A stretch of DNA of 64,000 bases from Ascaphus truei (GCA_036426205.1 CM071568.1:120194545-120258544); one strand, 5' to 3'. Counted from the stretch's first letter, positions 21,424 to 33,099 are shown. The notes: generated by a model from the letters alone, not told the origin. Numbers and translations are program-made.

Positions 21424-22125
21424 TGTCACAGTAACAGGGACTTATAACTGTTTAAATAAAGCAGCCTCAGAGCTCTGAGAATCCAGCAGCGAGATAGTTG
21501 ATTGCATACACTCAATTAACTAGTCTCCATCTGGACTAATGAGAGCTCTGTAAAAAGCCTCATGTGAGACACAGGATAGATTTTCCTTAACTCACATTTG
21601 GGTTGACATTAAGAGAAGGAAGACTGCAGAGATTTTCCTTAGCCCATTGACCTGAGGAAAAGATGATGTCTTGATGCACACAGAAGGACTGTATGCTGAC
21701 AGCAAGACAAGGGGACCTTGCAGCCAATCAGGAGCGCAGATTCCAAGCTTCAAACGATCAGCGGCAAATTCAAAGATGCTCTGTACTAATAGATGCATTA
21801 AAGATTTTGACATCAAAGATTTTGAGTCAGAAAATTTTCTAAGTCTCGCTTTTTGTGAGCGTAGCGGTCACGGCCAAAATAAGTTCCAGGACTTTCGTGA
21901 CTACTTCCCGGTCATTGGAAAGGGCTCCTACAGAGGTCATTTTTGTGAATTTCATTTAAAGGACAGTTTTATTCATTAGCCCTGTTCCCAGTAACCGTGT
22001 TAATTGGATTACATTGTGTGTATGTCTTTTCTTGAAATAAATTACAATTTATTTTACCTCCTTGCTTTGCTCAATCATATGAGCACGGTATAAAAATGTG
22101 TTGATAAACCTGGTCTCCCGTGACA
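21424..22125 (+). mobile_element. LTR (TGTCAC...GTGACA), probably solo
   Basis: The ends form a short inverted repeat TGTCAC/GTGACA typical of LTRs. 'cttgaaataaattac' near 22,033 gives a poly(A) signal candidate. Its first 150 bp recur in reverse orientation at 40,695-40,850, and its last 150 bp recur diverged at 4,622 onward. So it is a dispersed family. No target duplication is seen at the ends. Confidence 0.65.
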
Positions 22126-22242
22126 GGTTCCCTATGCTTTTCATCACAGCACATGACTTTGTCAGGGAATAAGGAAACAGATTGCCTTGGACCTTTTAAA
22201 GCCTGCTAATGGCTTAAAATTAGCTATACTTGATAATGTTTG
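22126..22242. other. Short spacer between two LTR elements
   Basis: No gene is present. The last five bases GTTTG are the left target duplication of the Gypsy element. Confidence 0.6.
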
Positions 22243-23024
22243 TGTAAGGGATCGGGGGATACGCGCCTTACAGCGGGTCACCGTCACCCCGGCTCCCAGT
22301 ACTGCCGCTCGTCCCAGGCCCCCTCCCGTCAGCTCCTTACCCGCTCTGGTCGGACGTCACGCCGCTCCTCCGCGGCACACGCCGCCTCCGCCCACACGCT
22401 TCAGGGGCGCGCACGCGGGAGTGTTAAAGGGCGCGCGCGCACCCGTCTTCTTCTACACTCCTCCTGCAGCCTTGGCTCCACCTCCCAGCAGCTGCAGGCT
22501 ATTCCCATTAGGGAACACCAGACCAGGCATCCTAACCTATCCCTGGGACCGCTCAGTCAAGCCCCCACTATGCCTCTTGCTCCCATTAGTTCTCCGGCAT
22601 TTATAGTTCCTGTCTGCCCTCACCTTCCTCACTCTGCATAGTTTTCCTGTGGCTCTTGTTGTACGGAGGTCTATGCCTGGCTCTTTTTTGTGTTGCAGCT
22701 CTCGTTCCAGTCCCTGCCCTCATTTGATACCCTTGGATTTGATCTCGGCTTTCGTTAGACTTCGTGTACCTCGCTACTCCCTGGACTCGGCTTTGGACCT
22801 CACTATGCTGCTCTCTCCTGCCCCTGACCTACGGCTTCCGGATCTTTACCCTCGGACATCTGGCACCCCGGACGCGGCAAGTATCAGGCTAACCCTTTCT
22901 CACCAGGCCCGGCAATGCATCATACCACACTCCGGGCACGCCCTCACTGCTGTGGGTGCGTGTTATACCCTTACCCACCTCAGTATTGGGGACTGGCCAG
23001 GTCTGCGGGCAGTCAAGCGTAACA
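22243..23024 (+). repeat. 5' LTR of the Gypsy chromovirus
   Basis: TGTAAGGGATCGGGG...CAAGCGTAACA. The first part is CpG-rich (22,300-22,450), including a 'gcgcgcgcgc' run. The end shares 'ctgcgggcagtcaagcgt' with the 3' LTR and, in reverse, a related string with the solo LTR at 18.2 kb. Confidence 0.92.
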
Positions 23025-23026
23025 TT

Positions 23027-23939
23027 ATGCAGAGCCCACCAAATGCAGAACTCCCTGAGGTGGGCCAAGGTGTGTCCATGGATCACTGGCAATTCCTCAG
23101 CGATCAAGTAATGGCCGTGGCACAGCAACTTTCAAACCTTTCCCTGCGGGACCCGCCAGTTGCACCATCCCCTCCCGCCCCAGTACCTATGGGCATCTCG
23201 GAGCCACGTATTCAACCACCCAACCGGTATGCCGGAGATCCCCTTACTTGCCGGGGATTCTTGAACCAATGTGACGTCCAGTTCGAGATATCCCCGTCTC
23301 GGTTTCCCACAGATCGCTATAAGTTGGCCTATATCTAAGCCCTGCTGACGGGCAACGCTCTCGCTTGGGCTTCGCCTCTCTGGGAACACAGATCTGAGAT
23401 AACGCAGGATTACCCCAGATTTCATAGAGAATTCAAGCAGGTCTTTGACACGCCAGCGTGTAGGGAAACTGCCGCTTCTTCTTTGTTTCATCTATCTCAG
23501 GGATCGCAGGTCGGTTGCAAGATATGCGGTGGAGTTCCGCACTATCGCTGCGGAGACTTGGTGGAATGATGAAGCCCTTTCCGCGGCATACTGGCAGGGA
23601 TTGTCCAAAACCCTCAAGGACGATCTGGCAGCTCACGCTCGTCCCTCAACTTGAGAGGATCTCATTACCTTCAGCATCCGGGTGGACCAGCGCATTCAAG
23701 AGAGACGCCAGGAGCGCCAGCGTCCCCGATTTATGCTGCCCACGCCTGCTTCTCCTAGGTCTCCTCCCTTGGCCTTTCCAGCATTGGACGCTCCTGAACC
23801 AATGCAGATCGGTAGTCAACAGCTCCGGACCGCTGAAAGAACACGCCGCCGAAATGAGGGCCTTTCCTTCTACTGTGGTTCCCCGGACCACCAAGTACGT
23901 CACTGCCACCTGAGACCGGGAAACGAGAACGCACAGTAA
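23027..23939 (+). pseudogene. gag: gag of the Gypsy chromovirus (capsid + nucleocapsid), broken
   Basis: The likely start is ATG 23,027. The capsid part shows RYAGDPLTCRGFLNQCDVQF, FPTDRYKLAYI, then (after a TAA at 23,336) LLTGNALAWASPLWE. A frame change near 23,500 leads to EFRTIAAETWWNDEAL and GLSKTLKDDLA, matching the conserved capsid of Sushi-type Gag. A stop at 23,654 precedes RVDQRIQERRQERQRPR. The zinc knuckle FYCGSPDHQVRHC (about 23,867) keeps C-x4-H-x4-C but has lost the first Cys of CCHC. The protein would assemble the particle; this copy cannot. Confidence 0.85.
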
Positions 23940-24378
23940 AGGTTGAGGGGCTTTTACTGGGTACCATCTCTCCTTGCCCCTCTCCTCCCAAAGAGCTCCC
24001 GAAGAGAATACTTTTGCCTATAACCCTCGAGTGTCCCAATGTCCGGGTAGTGGTGGCAGCATTCATCGACTCCGGGTCTGGTAGCAACTTCCTGGATCAC
24101 GACTATGCCTGCAACAACCAAATTCCGTTAGTCAAGAAGAAGGCACCCATCGGCCTTTAGGCCATTGACGACACACCTCTCCAACCAGCGTTCATTATAT
24201 GGGAATCTGTTCCCCTCACACTCACCACCGCGGACGGTCACATTGAGGTCATCATCTTCGATGTCTTCCACTCACCTACTGTCCAGGTCATTTTGGGATT
24301 GCCGTGGCTCCAGCTTCACAACCCGCCTGTCGATTGGACGGACGAATTGCCGATCCAGTGGGGTCCTACCATGAAGTA
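23940..24378 (+). pseudogene. pro: Aspartic protease region of the Gypsy chromovirus
   Basis: After the gag stop the frame reads LLLGTISPCP, LPITLECPN, then AAFIDSGSGSNFLDHDYA, where DSG is the retropepsin active-site triad (about 24,066). The flap/hydrophobic end VILGLPWLQLHNPPVDW (about 24,290) is typical of Ty3/Gypsy proteases. A TAG near 24,159 and another at 24,377 interrupt it. Confidence 0.8.
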
Positions 24379-24400
24379 GGCTGTCATACCCCCCGTTATC

Positions 24401-25495
24401 ATGCTCTCTGGCCTCGACACTTTGTTACGACCTCTCTCCACCCTTCCTGAAGTATACCGTGATTTTTTGGATGTCTTCAACAAGACCCAGGCTGAGGTCT
24501 TACCACCTCATTGTTCGTATGACTGCCCCATAGAATTAATTCCTGGAGCCACACTCCCTAAGTCTAAATCATATCCCCTCTCCGTGCCTGAGACCAAGGC
24601 TATGACGACTTACATCCAGGAGAATCTCAAGAGAGGTTTTATTCGGAACTCCACTTCCCCGGCTGGGGCAGGATTCTTCTTCGTGAAGAAGAAGGATGGC
24701 TCCTTAAGACCCTGTATCGACTTTCGTGGGCTAAACAAGATTACAGTTAAAAAACGGTACCCCCTTCCTCTAATTTCGGAACTCTTTGAACGGCTCCAAG
24801 GAGCCTCTGTATTCTCCAAACTTGACCTGAGAGGAGCTTATAATCTAATCAGAATATGCGAAGGTGACGAGTGGAAGACTGCATTCAACACACGCACGGG
24901 CCATTATGAATATCTAGTGATGCCGTTCGACCTCTGCAATGCCCCAGCTGTCTTCCAAGAATTTATTAATGAAATCTTCCGGGACATTTTGGGTAATTTC
25001 GTCATATTATACCTAGACGACATCCTCATTTTCTCCAAAAACCTTGAGGAGCACATTCATCACACCAAGGTGGTCCTCGCTCGGCTTTGCGCAAATAGCC
25101 TCTACGCGAAGATGGAGAAATGTCTCTTCCACCGATCATCCACAGCCTTCCTAGTCTATATAATTTCAGACAAAGGCTTCACCATGGATCCTGAGAAATT
25201 GAAGGCTGTTCTAGATTGGCCGTTACCGAACTCCCTAAAAGCCGTCCAGCGTTTCCTTGGGTTCTCAAACTACTATCGGAAATTCATCCGTAATTTTTCC
25301 ACTATTGCTTTACCCATTACCGCTCTTACCAAGAAAGGGGCTGACCCATCATGGTCCCCTGATGCCATCAAAGCCTTCGAGTTCCTCAAAAGAGCCTTCG
25401 TCTCCGCCCCCATCCTTCGTCACCCGGACACATCTCTTCCCTTTACCCTTGAAGTTGACGCTTCCGATGTTGGAGCCGGGGAAGTAATCTTGTAA
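24401..25495 (+). pseudogene. pol: Reverse transcriptase and RNase H start of the Gypsy chromovirus
   Basis: An open frame of 364 codons holds the full RT fold: [39 protein letters not shown] (fingers), [14 protein letters not shown] (motif A Asp), [23 protein letters not shown] (motif B; the usual G of MPFGL is D here), and the catalytic YLDDILIFS at about 25,009. Thumb residues [16 protein letters not shown] follow. RNase H begins with [15 protein letters not shown] and is cut by TAA 25,493. This enzyme copies the element's RNA into DNA in the particle. The G-to-D change and the stop make activity unlikely. Confidence 0.9.
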
Positions 25496-25735
25496 AGGTC
25501 CTCACCTCAAGAAAAACTCCATCCTTGTGGGTTCTTTTCAAGGAAATTCTCTTCGGCCGAGAGAAATTATGATGTCGGGAACCGAGAACTCTTGGCAATC
25601 AAGTTAGCCTTGCAAGGTACATCGAGGGTACCTTATGTACCTCAAGGGTACCAAAGAGCCAGTGGCAATTCTCACCGATCACAAAAACTTATTGTACATT
25701 GAGGGGGCTCGTCGTCTAGGATCCCGTCAAGCACA
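25496..25735 (+). pseudogene. pol: RNase H remainder, frame-shifted
   Basis: Pieces in shifting frames are recognisable: [28 protein letters not shown] (about 25,536-25,617, with the catalytic Glu of RELLA), then [20 protein letters not shown] (about 25,657, catalytic Asp of TDHKNL). A small indel between them changes frame near 25,617. Confidence 0.8.
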
Positions 25736-27091
25736 TTGGGCACTTTTTTTCCCCGATTCAATTACACGATTTCGTATATTCCAGGTACCAAGAATATCAA
25801 GGCCGACGCATTTTCTTGCCAGTTCTCTACTGAGGAAGCATCTAATGAATCTTCGGAGACCATTCTGCCTGCCAAATACATAATTTCTGCCAATACTTTC
25901 GATATCCTGGATGAGATCACCAAAGCCGAGGCTCATTTCCCTAGGAGATTAAAGGTGCCAGAAGGACATCTGTTCGCTGCTCCACGTTTTCGCCACAAGA
26001 TCCTGGAGTGGGGGCATTCTTCCAGATCAGCGGGCCATCCGGGCTTCAAAAGGACAGTGGATTTAATCAAACGGACCTTTTGGTGGCCCAGAATGAGCAA
26101 AGACATTTTTTATTTCACGAGAGCTTGTCCGGTTTGCGCTCAGAGCAAGTCCGCCTGACACAAACCATCTGGGCTTCTCCTGCCCCTTCCTATCCCTGAA
26201 CGGCATTGGAAACATATATCCATGGACTTTATTGTGGAACTCCCACCCTCTAAAGGGATGAATGCGATCCTTGTAGTAGTGTTCAGATTTTCAAAGCACA
26301 CGCACTTTGTACCCCTCAAGGGTCTTCCCAATTCGGCTTCCTTGGCCGACATATTTTCTAAAGAGATTTTCAGGCTACACGGCGTTCCACTCACCATTGT
26401 CTCGGACAGAGGCACACAATTCATTTCTAAGTTTTGGCGAGCTTTTTCTCAGAGACTTGGCATATCCCTCCTCTTCTCCTCGGGTTATCACCCACAGACC
26501 AACGGCCAGACAGAGAGAATGAACCAGACCTTGGAGCAGTATCTTAGATGTTTCGTGTCGGAATCTCAAGACAACTGGGTAGATCTATTACCCTGGGCGG
26601 AGTTCGCGATTAATTCGCTGAGGAATGAATCCACGCAAGAGTCGCCTTTCTTCATTAATTATGGGTTCCCCCCTAGCAATCTTCCCCTCTCTTCCTTTCC
26701 ATCTGGTGTACCGGCAGCAGATATCCAAGTTTCTAATTTACAAGTCTCCTGGAAAAGGATCCAAAAAGCTTTGCAAGGGGCCGTCCAAAAACAAAAGGCC
26801 CAAGCAGATCGGCGACGTCAGATGGCACCGGAGTATAAACCAGGGCACAGAGTCTGGCTTTCCTCTAAAAATATCAAGCTTAAAACTCCTTCTCAGAAGC
26901 TGGCGCCCAGATTCTTGGGTCCCTTCAAAATCCTCGAGAGGATCAACCCGGTAGCATATCGGCTTTCACTACCTTCCACCATGAGGATACCCTCAGTGTT
27001 CCACGTTTCCCTCCTGAAGCCCTTCTTCCAGAATGTACATTTTCCGGACCGTCCTCATAGACCCAACCCTGTCGTGATACAGGGGCAATAA
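25736..27091 (+). pseudogene. int: Integrase of the Gypsy chromovirus
   Basis: The zinc-binding N-domain is GHSSRSAGHPGFKRTVDLI..CPVCAQSK (about 26,007-26,152; His-His-Cys-Cys). A stop at 26,156 separates it from the catalytic core, which keeps all three acidic residues: MDFIVEL (D, about 26,225), SDRGTQF (D, about 26,402) and GQTERMNQTLEQYLRCF (E, about 26,515). The C-terminal part has GHRVWLSSKNI, LAPRFLGPFKI, NPVAYRLSLP and VFHVSLLKPF, the classic GPF/Y module. The catalytic frame from 26,222 to 27,091 is intact (289 codons). Confidence 0.9.
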
Positions 27092-27235
27092 GAATTTGAA
27101 GTCCTGTCCATTCTCGATTCACGACTTTCCAGGGGCAAACTTCAATTCCTCGTTCATTGGAAGGTATATGGTCCGGAGGAACATTCTTGGGTACCTTGTC
27201 ATCACATTCACGCCCCAGCTCCGCTTAAACAATTT
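27092..27235 (+). pseudogene. Chromodomain at the integrase C-terminus
   Basis: After a TAA at 27,089 the frame resumes with EFEVLSILDSRLSRGKLQFL, VHWKVYGPEEHSWVP and HAPAPLKQF. This matches a chromodomain with its W and aromatic positions. In chromoviruses it steers integration to particular chromatin. Its presence assigns the element to the chromovirus branch. Confidence 0.85.
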
Positions 27236-27287
27236 CGTTGGAAATTTCCTCACAAACCTTGGGAGGATCGTCCGGAGTCCGATCCTC

Positions 27288-27299
27288 AAGGGGGGGTAC
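27288..27299 (+). promoter_or_regulatory. Polypurine tract of the Gypsy chromovirus
   Basis: 'caagggggggtac' immediately precedes the TG of the 3' LTR. It is the plus-strand primer site. Confidence 0.8.
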
Positions 27300-28080
27300 T
27301 GTAAGGGATCAGGGGACACGCGCCTTACTGCGGGTCCCCATCACTCCGGCTCCCAGTACTGCCGCTCATCCCAGGCCCCCTCCCCGTCAGCTCCTTACCC
27401 GCTCCGGTCGGACGTCACGCTGCTCCTCCGCGGCACACGCCGCCTCCGCCCACACGCTGCAGGGGCGCGCGCGGGAGTGTTGCAGGGCGTGCGTGCACCC
27501 ATCCTCTTCCACACTCCTCCTGCAGCCTTGGCTCCACCGCCCAGCAGCTGGAGGCTATTCCCACTAGGGAACACCACACCAGGCATCCTAACCTATCCCT
27601 GGGACCGCTCAGTCAAGCCCCAATTCCGCCTCTTGCTCCTGTTGGTTCTCCGGCATTTGTAGTTTCTGTCTGCCCTCTCCTTCCTCGCTCTGCATAGTTT
27701 TCCTGTGGCTCTTGTTGTACGGAGGTCTATGCCTGGCTCTCTTTTGTGTTGCAGCTCTCGTTCCAGTCCCTGCCCTCGTTTGATACCCTTGGATTTGATC
27801 TCGGCTCTCGTTAGACTTTGTGTACCTCGCTACTCCTTGGACTCGGCTTTGGACCTCACTACACTGCTCTCTCCTGCCCCTGACCTACGGCTTCCAGATC
27901 TTTACCCTCGGACCTCTGGCACCCCGGACGCGACAAGTATCAGGCTAACCCTTTCTCACCAGGCCCGGCAATGCATCATACCACACTCCGGGCACACCCT
28001 CACTGCTGTGGGTGCGTGTTATACCCTTACCCACCTCAGTATTGGGGACTGGCCAGGTCTGCGGGCAGTCAAGCGTTACA
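27300..28080 (+). repeat. 3' LTR of the Gypsy chromovirus
   Basis: 781 bp, TGTAAGGGATC...AAGCGTTACA, followed by the GTTTG duplication. It lacks a few bases of the CpG run of the 5' copy near 27,470 and has several substitutions. Confidence 0.92.
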
Positions 28081-28085
28081 GTTTG

Positions 28086-28480
28086 AAACAACAGAACTGT
28101 CTGCAAGCTCCAGGAAGCACTGCAATGTTATAAGGGTATGTATAGTGTTCAAATGTTCGTCAGCAGGGCATCCGGGTAATAGGCACTATGTAAGGGGGAG
28201 AGGAATACACAAACGAGATGGTTCCTACGATGAGATGCCAAATAGAAACTGAAGACTATTTAGTCAAGTCTCTTAGGCTAAACATGTGTAGTGTCCAATA
28301 TATTCACTTAGTGTTGAAATCAGTGTGGAGTAGGCAATTGATACTCACTATAAATCACCGTCTCCCTCTCCTAGTGGCCATGCAGTGCTTGTAGAAAGCA
28401 TCTGCCTCCCTTAGCTGCGTCTCTCCGATCGGCGTAGCTCCAGAGGAAAACAAAAGATCAGAATGGCAGCAGGTCCTGCA
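28086..28480. other. Non-coding interval, possibly Penelope element 3 5' region
   Basis: No coding motif is visible. It lies between the Gypsy insertion and the first readable reverse transcriptase codons of Penelope element 3, so it may be that element's 5' part or host DNA. Confidence 0.35.
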
Positions 28481-30326
28481 TGAATGGAACTCACCAGCCC
28501 AGAAATGATTGAAGTAAAAAAACTTTTGGAACAAGATCCTATGGACACATATCAAAAGGAATTAAAAAGCTTTTTACTATAGGCACAACACAAGGAGATA
28601 ATCACAAAATCAAAATTTGAGTTTTTATTCAAACGGTACCCTAGAACACCTGTGTTCTATCACATACCAAAAGTGCATAAAGATGTGGAGCATCCACCAG
28701 GGAGACCCATAGTCTCTGGGGTGGAGTCGATGACGTCCAGCGTGTAGACTATTTTCTACAGCCCTTGGTGGTCAAATTAAGATCATATATTAGGGACACG
28801 CTGCATGTCATCGACTCCATCACAGGGATTCCCTGGAAATCCACATATATTTGGGCCACATGTGATCTGGCCTCTTTACTGTATATACATGCATTAGTCA
28901 CACTAAAGGAGTAGCAGCAGTAGCACATTTTTTGGAGAAGGAAAATCAATTTAGTAATACACAAAGGGTTTTCATTTTGAAGTCTATTTTGAGCACAATT
29001 ATTAGAGCACAATAATTTTTTATTTGAAAGTGAATATTATCTACAGGTCTGTGGAACGGCCATGGGCACCCGCTTCGCCCCCAGCTATGCTAATCTATAC
29101 ATGGGCCTATGGGAGGATACCCATGTCTGGGGGAATGCTAGGCTGGGGGCGGGTCTGGTGTTCTATGGCCGCTTCATAGACGATCTTTTATTTATTTAGG
29201 TTGGAGATTTGGAGACACTCACTGACATTTTGTCGTCCTTCAATGACAACCAAATGGATTTACGTTTCACGTTTGAAATAGATAAATATAAAATTAACTT
29301 TTTAGATTTGGAAATAATGGCTAACACTGACAATCAGATTATTACAAAAACATTTTTCAAAAAGGTCTCCACAAATGCATATTTGCATCATACAAGCAAC
29401 CACTATAAAAAATGGTTGGAGAACGTCCCCAGGGGCCAATTTCTCAGAGTCAGGAGAAATTGTTCTCTTGACTCTGACTACTTGGCCCAGGGGGACGCTC
29501 TGGTCAAACTATTTGCGGCCAAGGGTTACAACAAACACACTGTTCAGGAGACCTTTAAACAAGTGGGTCAGTTGGATAGACTATCGCTTTTGGAGAAATC
29601 CAAAAACAACACACTTTCTAAGAAAAATAATGGACAAGCACACAGACATGATCTGGTGAGTTCACATTTTTTCACCACACAATTTAATTGCGCCTCTCAA
29701 AAAAAAAAATACTCAATAAGCTTCGGGAAATATTGCTTAGCGATCCCATTATAGGAAAAAAATTACCTCCAAGGATACCGGTGGTTTTCCAGAAGGCGAG
29801 AAATATAAAATCTATTGTGGCACCTAGTAGATTAAAATATAATATTAGTCATAATACTAATATTAAAATAAAAGATGGCAATTTTTTGTGTGAACGTTCG
29901 AGATGCCTCATGTGCAAACATTTGAATAAATCCAATACCATTACATCACATTCAAATGGATCCATACATCAAATGAAGGGCCATATCAATTGTCTGTCCA
30001 CCTTTATAATATATGCGATCATGTGTCCCTGTGGGATTCAATATATTGGAAGGACTAAACGGGCCCTGTGAACGCGATTTTTAGAACATCGACGAAATAT
30101 CATCCATGGATTACAAACGCATAGTCTGTCCAGACATTACAAACTTAAACACAATAAAGACCCATCTTCTTTGGTAGTTATGGGTATTGAGGCAATTAGT
30201 TCTACACTTCTGAGTGGAGATAGGCACAAACTATTAAGTTTGAGAGAAACGTACTGGATTTACGAACTAAATACACTTAGTCCAGAAGGCCTAAGTGACT
30301 GTATTGACATCAGCACTGTTGTCTAA
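28480..30326 (+). pseudogene. Penelope-like element 3: reverse transcriptase + GIY-YIG endonuclease, near full-length RT
   Basis: RT pieces in order are FYHIPKVHKDVEHPPGRPIVSG (about 28,650-28,720), then an in-frame TAG, a weak palm A region, and GTAMGTRFAPSYANLYMGLWED (about 29,056). Next come FYGRFIDDLLFI (about 29,160; the catalytic DD is kept), FLDLEIM, TSNHYKKWLENVPRGQFLRV and VVFQKARNIKSIVAP. The linker has CERSRCLMCKHL (about 29,893; C-x4-C-x2-C). The nuclease reads AIMCPCGIQYIGRTKRAL..TRFLEHRRN (about 30,016-30,100), with a TGA at 30,069 inside. The end is ETYWIYELNTLSPEGL and a stop at 30,324. Only about five disabling changes are visible. Confidence 0.87.
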
Positions 30327-32100
30327 TCCCAACTCAAACACCCCTTCTCCCCCTTCCCCTCTCGTTCCCCTTTCCCTATGCTGGTTGAACACGGAGGTCT
30401 GGTTTGAACATGCTAGACAAGTTCCCTTCGAGTTCGGCCAAATGGAGTTTCATCTTATTTAAATTTTATATATACAATTTTGTTTTTCCCTTCGTTCACA
30501 TCAACACATGTTTATTATATTTACACAACATATTATATTATTATATCACTATCACTAATAATCCATTCATACTGATAGGTTTATATATATTTGTAGAGTT
30601 AGTTACAAATATTCCATTCTATACTTATTCTATACTTATTTGGTAGGTTCACTTCATAATTAATATTTTCCTTTGGGATGGGTGGAGTGTGATTGGCTGT
30701 ATAGTACAACCTTGCCAGATTTGAGGCACCTAGTGACCTGGGATACATGTACGGTCTGCATTCTTATCTCTTTTCTCGTAGTACATTAGTAGATGTTCTT
30801 TTGAACATAATATTATATATATTGTCCTGTTTTTCCTCGTTGTCACTTCTGGTCTATCACATTGTTCATATATATATATATATACATTTCTTATAATTTG
30901 TCATTAATGTTGTAGGCCATAGGGAATTCCCTTCCATTCATGGATCTTCATAGGTTTCTCTTATGTACACATCAATATTAAGTAGGGTTATGTGTCCCCT
31001 TTCTCTCCCTTCAATCCATTCAGGGGGGTTATATTTCATTTCATTTTTTCCTGTTCTTTTTCTCTTGAACTTTCTTATCATTAACACATCATGCTTATTA
31101 TACATCTTTATATCAAAGTCACTAATATATCCATATATCTTTCAATGAATAATATTATGTTTACTCATATTCAAGTCTAGCCTCCTTCAAGCCAACACAT
31201 TTTTAATAAGTTTATAGATTCTTCTGTTCACACAGTTGATTTCAGGTATTTACTTCATATAATTTATGGTCTTTCTATCAGAGACCATATATATACTTGG
31301 TAGTCTATTGTTATTTTTATTTTCAATTATAAATGTGATCATCTAAGTTACAATATCAATTTTACTGGTTTTTATGTTTTCAATTTCATGTTTATTTCAC
31401 AGATAACATTTTTAGACCTTTTAATAGTTGATTGATTACACATGACCTTCTAACGATTTCTAATACAGCTAATTGGACTCATGGGTATATATACTTGTGA
31501 TAGTATACCCAGAGCCCATCCCCTGATGAAATCAGCTTGTCTGATGAAACGCGTAGGGCTAGGTGTGCTATGGATATCCTAGCGATGTTCCGTGACCTGC
31601 TTGTCACCCCTACACTAAATGTGTGACGTCAGCCGCCGTTCCGCCACATCCGGCATCCCCGGTGGGAACTATAGTCATCTGGTGGTGTGTTCAAGGGGAA
31701 GGAGTTCATGGAGAGCCTGATGTCGTGAGTCCCTGCTGGACGGTTACTCACGAGGGCTAGATCGGATCCGGTGGAGCTGCAGAGCAATGGAGCAGAGGAG
31801 AGGATGTTTGCTGTTATTTGGAGCATGAGTTTAATCTCATAAACTGCATTTTTGTCTTCTATGTTTGTGAGTTCGTTTTATGAGCTTTTTTGGGAAATGA
31901 AATTATTTTTGCACAGTAATGCATTAGGATTGGGTGCTTTTTTCTTTTCTTTTTTCTATGCAGGTGGAGAGGGAGGTCGTTGTGCCCTTGTAAGGAGGCT
32001 GGCTTTATCCTGATAGTGCCTTTTTTTCCCCTTGCATTGGACTGATATTTTCATGGACTTTGAAGGACTGTTTGTGTAGTTTGTATTTATCACATCAAAG
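30327..32100 (+). mobile_element. Penelope element 3, long AT-rich 3' region
   Basis: This stretch is non-coding, T-rich and AT-rich, with short (TA)n near 30,868. It contains the hammerhead-like motif at 31,511-31,570 and continues to roughly 32,100. The right end is not fixed. Penelope-like elements often carry such a region as a pseudo-LTR repeated at both ends. Confidence 0.5.
31511..31570 (+). ncRNA. Hammerhead ribozyme-like motif (Penelope element 3)
   Basis: Core CTGATGA at 31,523-31,529; one A; stem II ATCAG (31,531-31,535) paired perfectly with CTGAT (31,541-31,545) over a CTTGT loop; GAAA at 31,546-31,549; palindromic stem III ACGCGT (31,549-31,554); and A at the cleavage position 31,555. 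Stem I starts with CCC (31,520-31,522) paired to GGG (31,556-31,558). This is the order of a type I hammerhead with minimal stem III, the kind known from Penelope-like elements. The short stem III suggests action as a dimer. The extra A before stem II departs from the canonical core spacing. Confidence 0.7.
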
Positions 32101-33000
32101 AGGGTCCACAGCACACCTTTGTGTAATAATTTATGCACAATTTATTTTATTTTTCATTGATTTTTTTACCAGTAAGAGTTTATTTATTGATATATTGTAT
32201 TAGGTTTTTAACTAGGTTTTATATTTTTCTCTATTTTTTGCTATCAAACAACACCCAAGCACAGTCCCTAATTGTATATATACTTATACATATATATGTA
32301 CATATCGGGGGAGTTTTAAAATGGCCGCCGAGCGGAACTAAGTACAGATGCTATGATGAAGTCTGTCCCAGTGTATATCAGTTGTGCTTCTAGCATACAC
32401 GAGAATGTGCGAAGTGTGGATGCCAATAGCACCCTGAACCCAAACAGAAAACCAAAATGTTTTGCTGAGAAGGAAAAAAAAAAAAAAAAATTGCATCTAG
32501 CAAGTTGTGTTGTAAGCTACTGTAATGCATTTTGGAAGTGAGGAATTGCAGCTAGCAAGTGCTGTATGCAGTTGCTGAAGGGAGGGAAATTGCAGCTAGA
32601 AATTGTTCCGTCCGGTTGTCGAAAATATGGCCGACGTGAAATGTTTGTTTTGTAATGGTACATAATCATGAAAAACAGTGTCCCCTTCAGCATACGATGA
32701 TGATGATGCGACTCTATGTGCCCCTGGAGGAGAAGCCGTACCCCAGATGAATTTAGTAGCGGGGCCTGTCATAAAGTAGGTCACATGGAAGATGTGTGCC
32801 CCAAAATTTTCAAGAGCAAACATCTGCAAAAGCAAGCACGCCCTAGTGTGCAAGCAAGATGTGGAAGCTGATACCATGACGTGTGCCAGTGCATGAATCT
32901 CTGGATCTAAAAGCAAAAAGAAAGAAGAAGAAAAGAAAACTGTCCCTCAAGTCACAGGGGAAGTGACGAGCACTTGAACTGCGCTGTCAGGACATGCGTC
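32101..33000. other. Non-coding interval with A-run and SINE-like direct repeats
   Basis: There is an A17 tract at 32,474-32,490. After it, 'ttgcatctagcaagt', 'ttgcagctagcaagt' and 'ttgcagctagaaatt' recur at about 32,491, 32,547 and 32,590. These look like diverged tandem copies of a short repeat. No gene is recognised. Confidence 0.4.
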
Positions 33001-33099
33001 AGAAAGGCGCCGAGATGTGCTGCATACCGGAGAGTGATACGGCAGAATTGTCCCGGTAACAGTGGCAAAGGAAAAGGAGGAGCAAAGGGAAGCTGAATC

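Larger units (their letters stand above)
22243..28080 (+). mobile_element. Complete Ty3/Gypsy chromovirus (Sushi-like), inactive
   Basis: The element is 5,838 bp: two LTRs of about 782 bp (TGTAAGG...GTAACA / GTTACA) flanked by a perfect 5-bp target duplication GTTTG (22,238-22,242 and 28,081-28,085). The interior carries, in order, gag, protease, reverse transcriptase, RNase H, integrase and a C-terminal chromodomain. This is the layout of Metaviridae chromoviruses of the Sushi-ichi type. The Gag resembles the RTL/PEG10 relatives. Several stops and frameshifts disable every gene. The LTRs differ by visible substitutions and a few-base indels, so it is not a very recent insertion. Confidence 0.93.

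Noticed and set aside
21424..22125. Complete LTR element with internal region
   Set aside because: Only one LTR copy is present; the flanking Penelope fragment and spacer contain no gag or pol of that family and no target duplication is visible.
22649..23026. Extension of the gag frame upstream into the 5' LTR
   Set aside because: The frame is open by chance through the LTR; the same codons recur in the 3' LTR (27,705 onward) with no gag after them.
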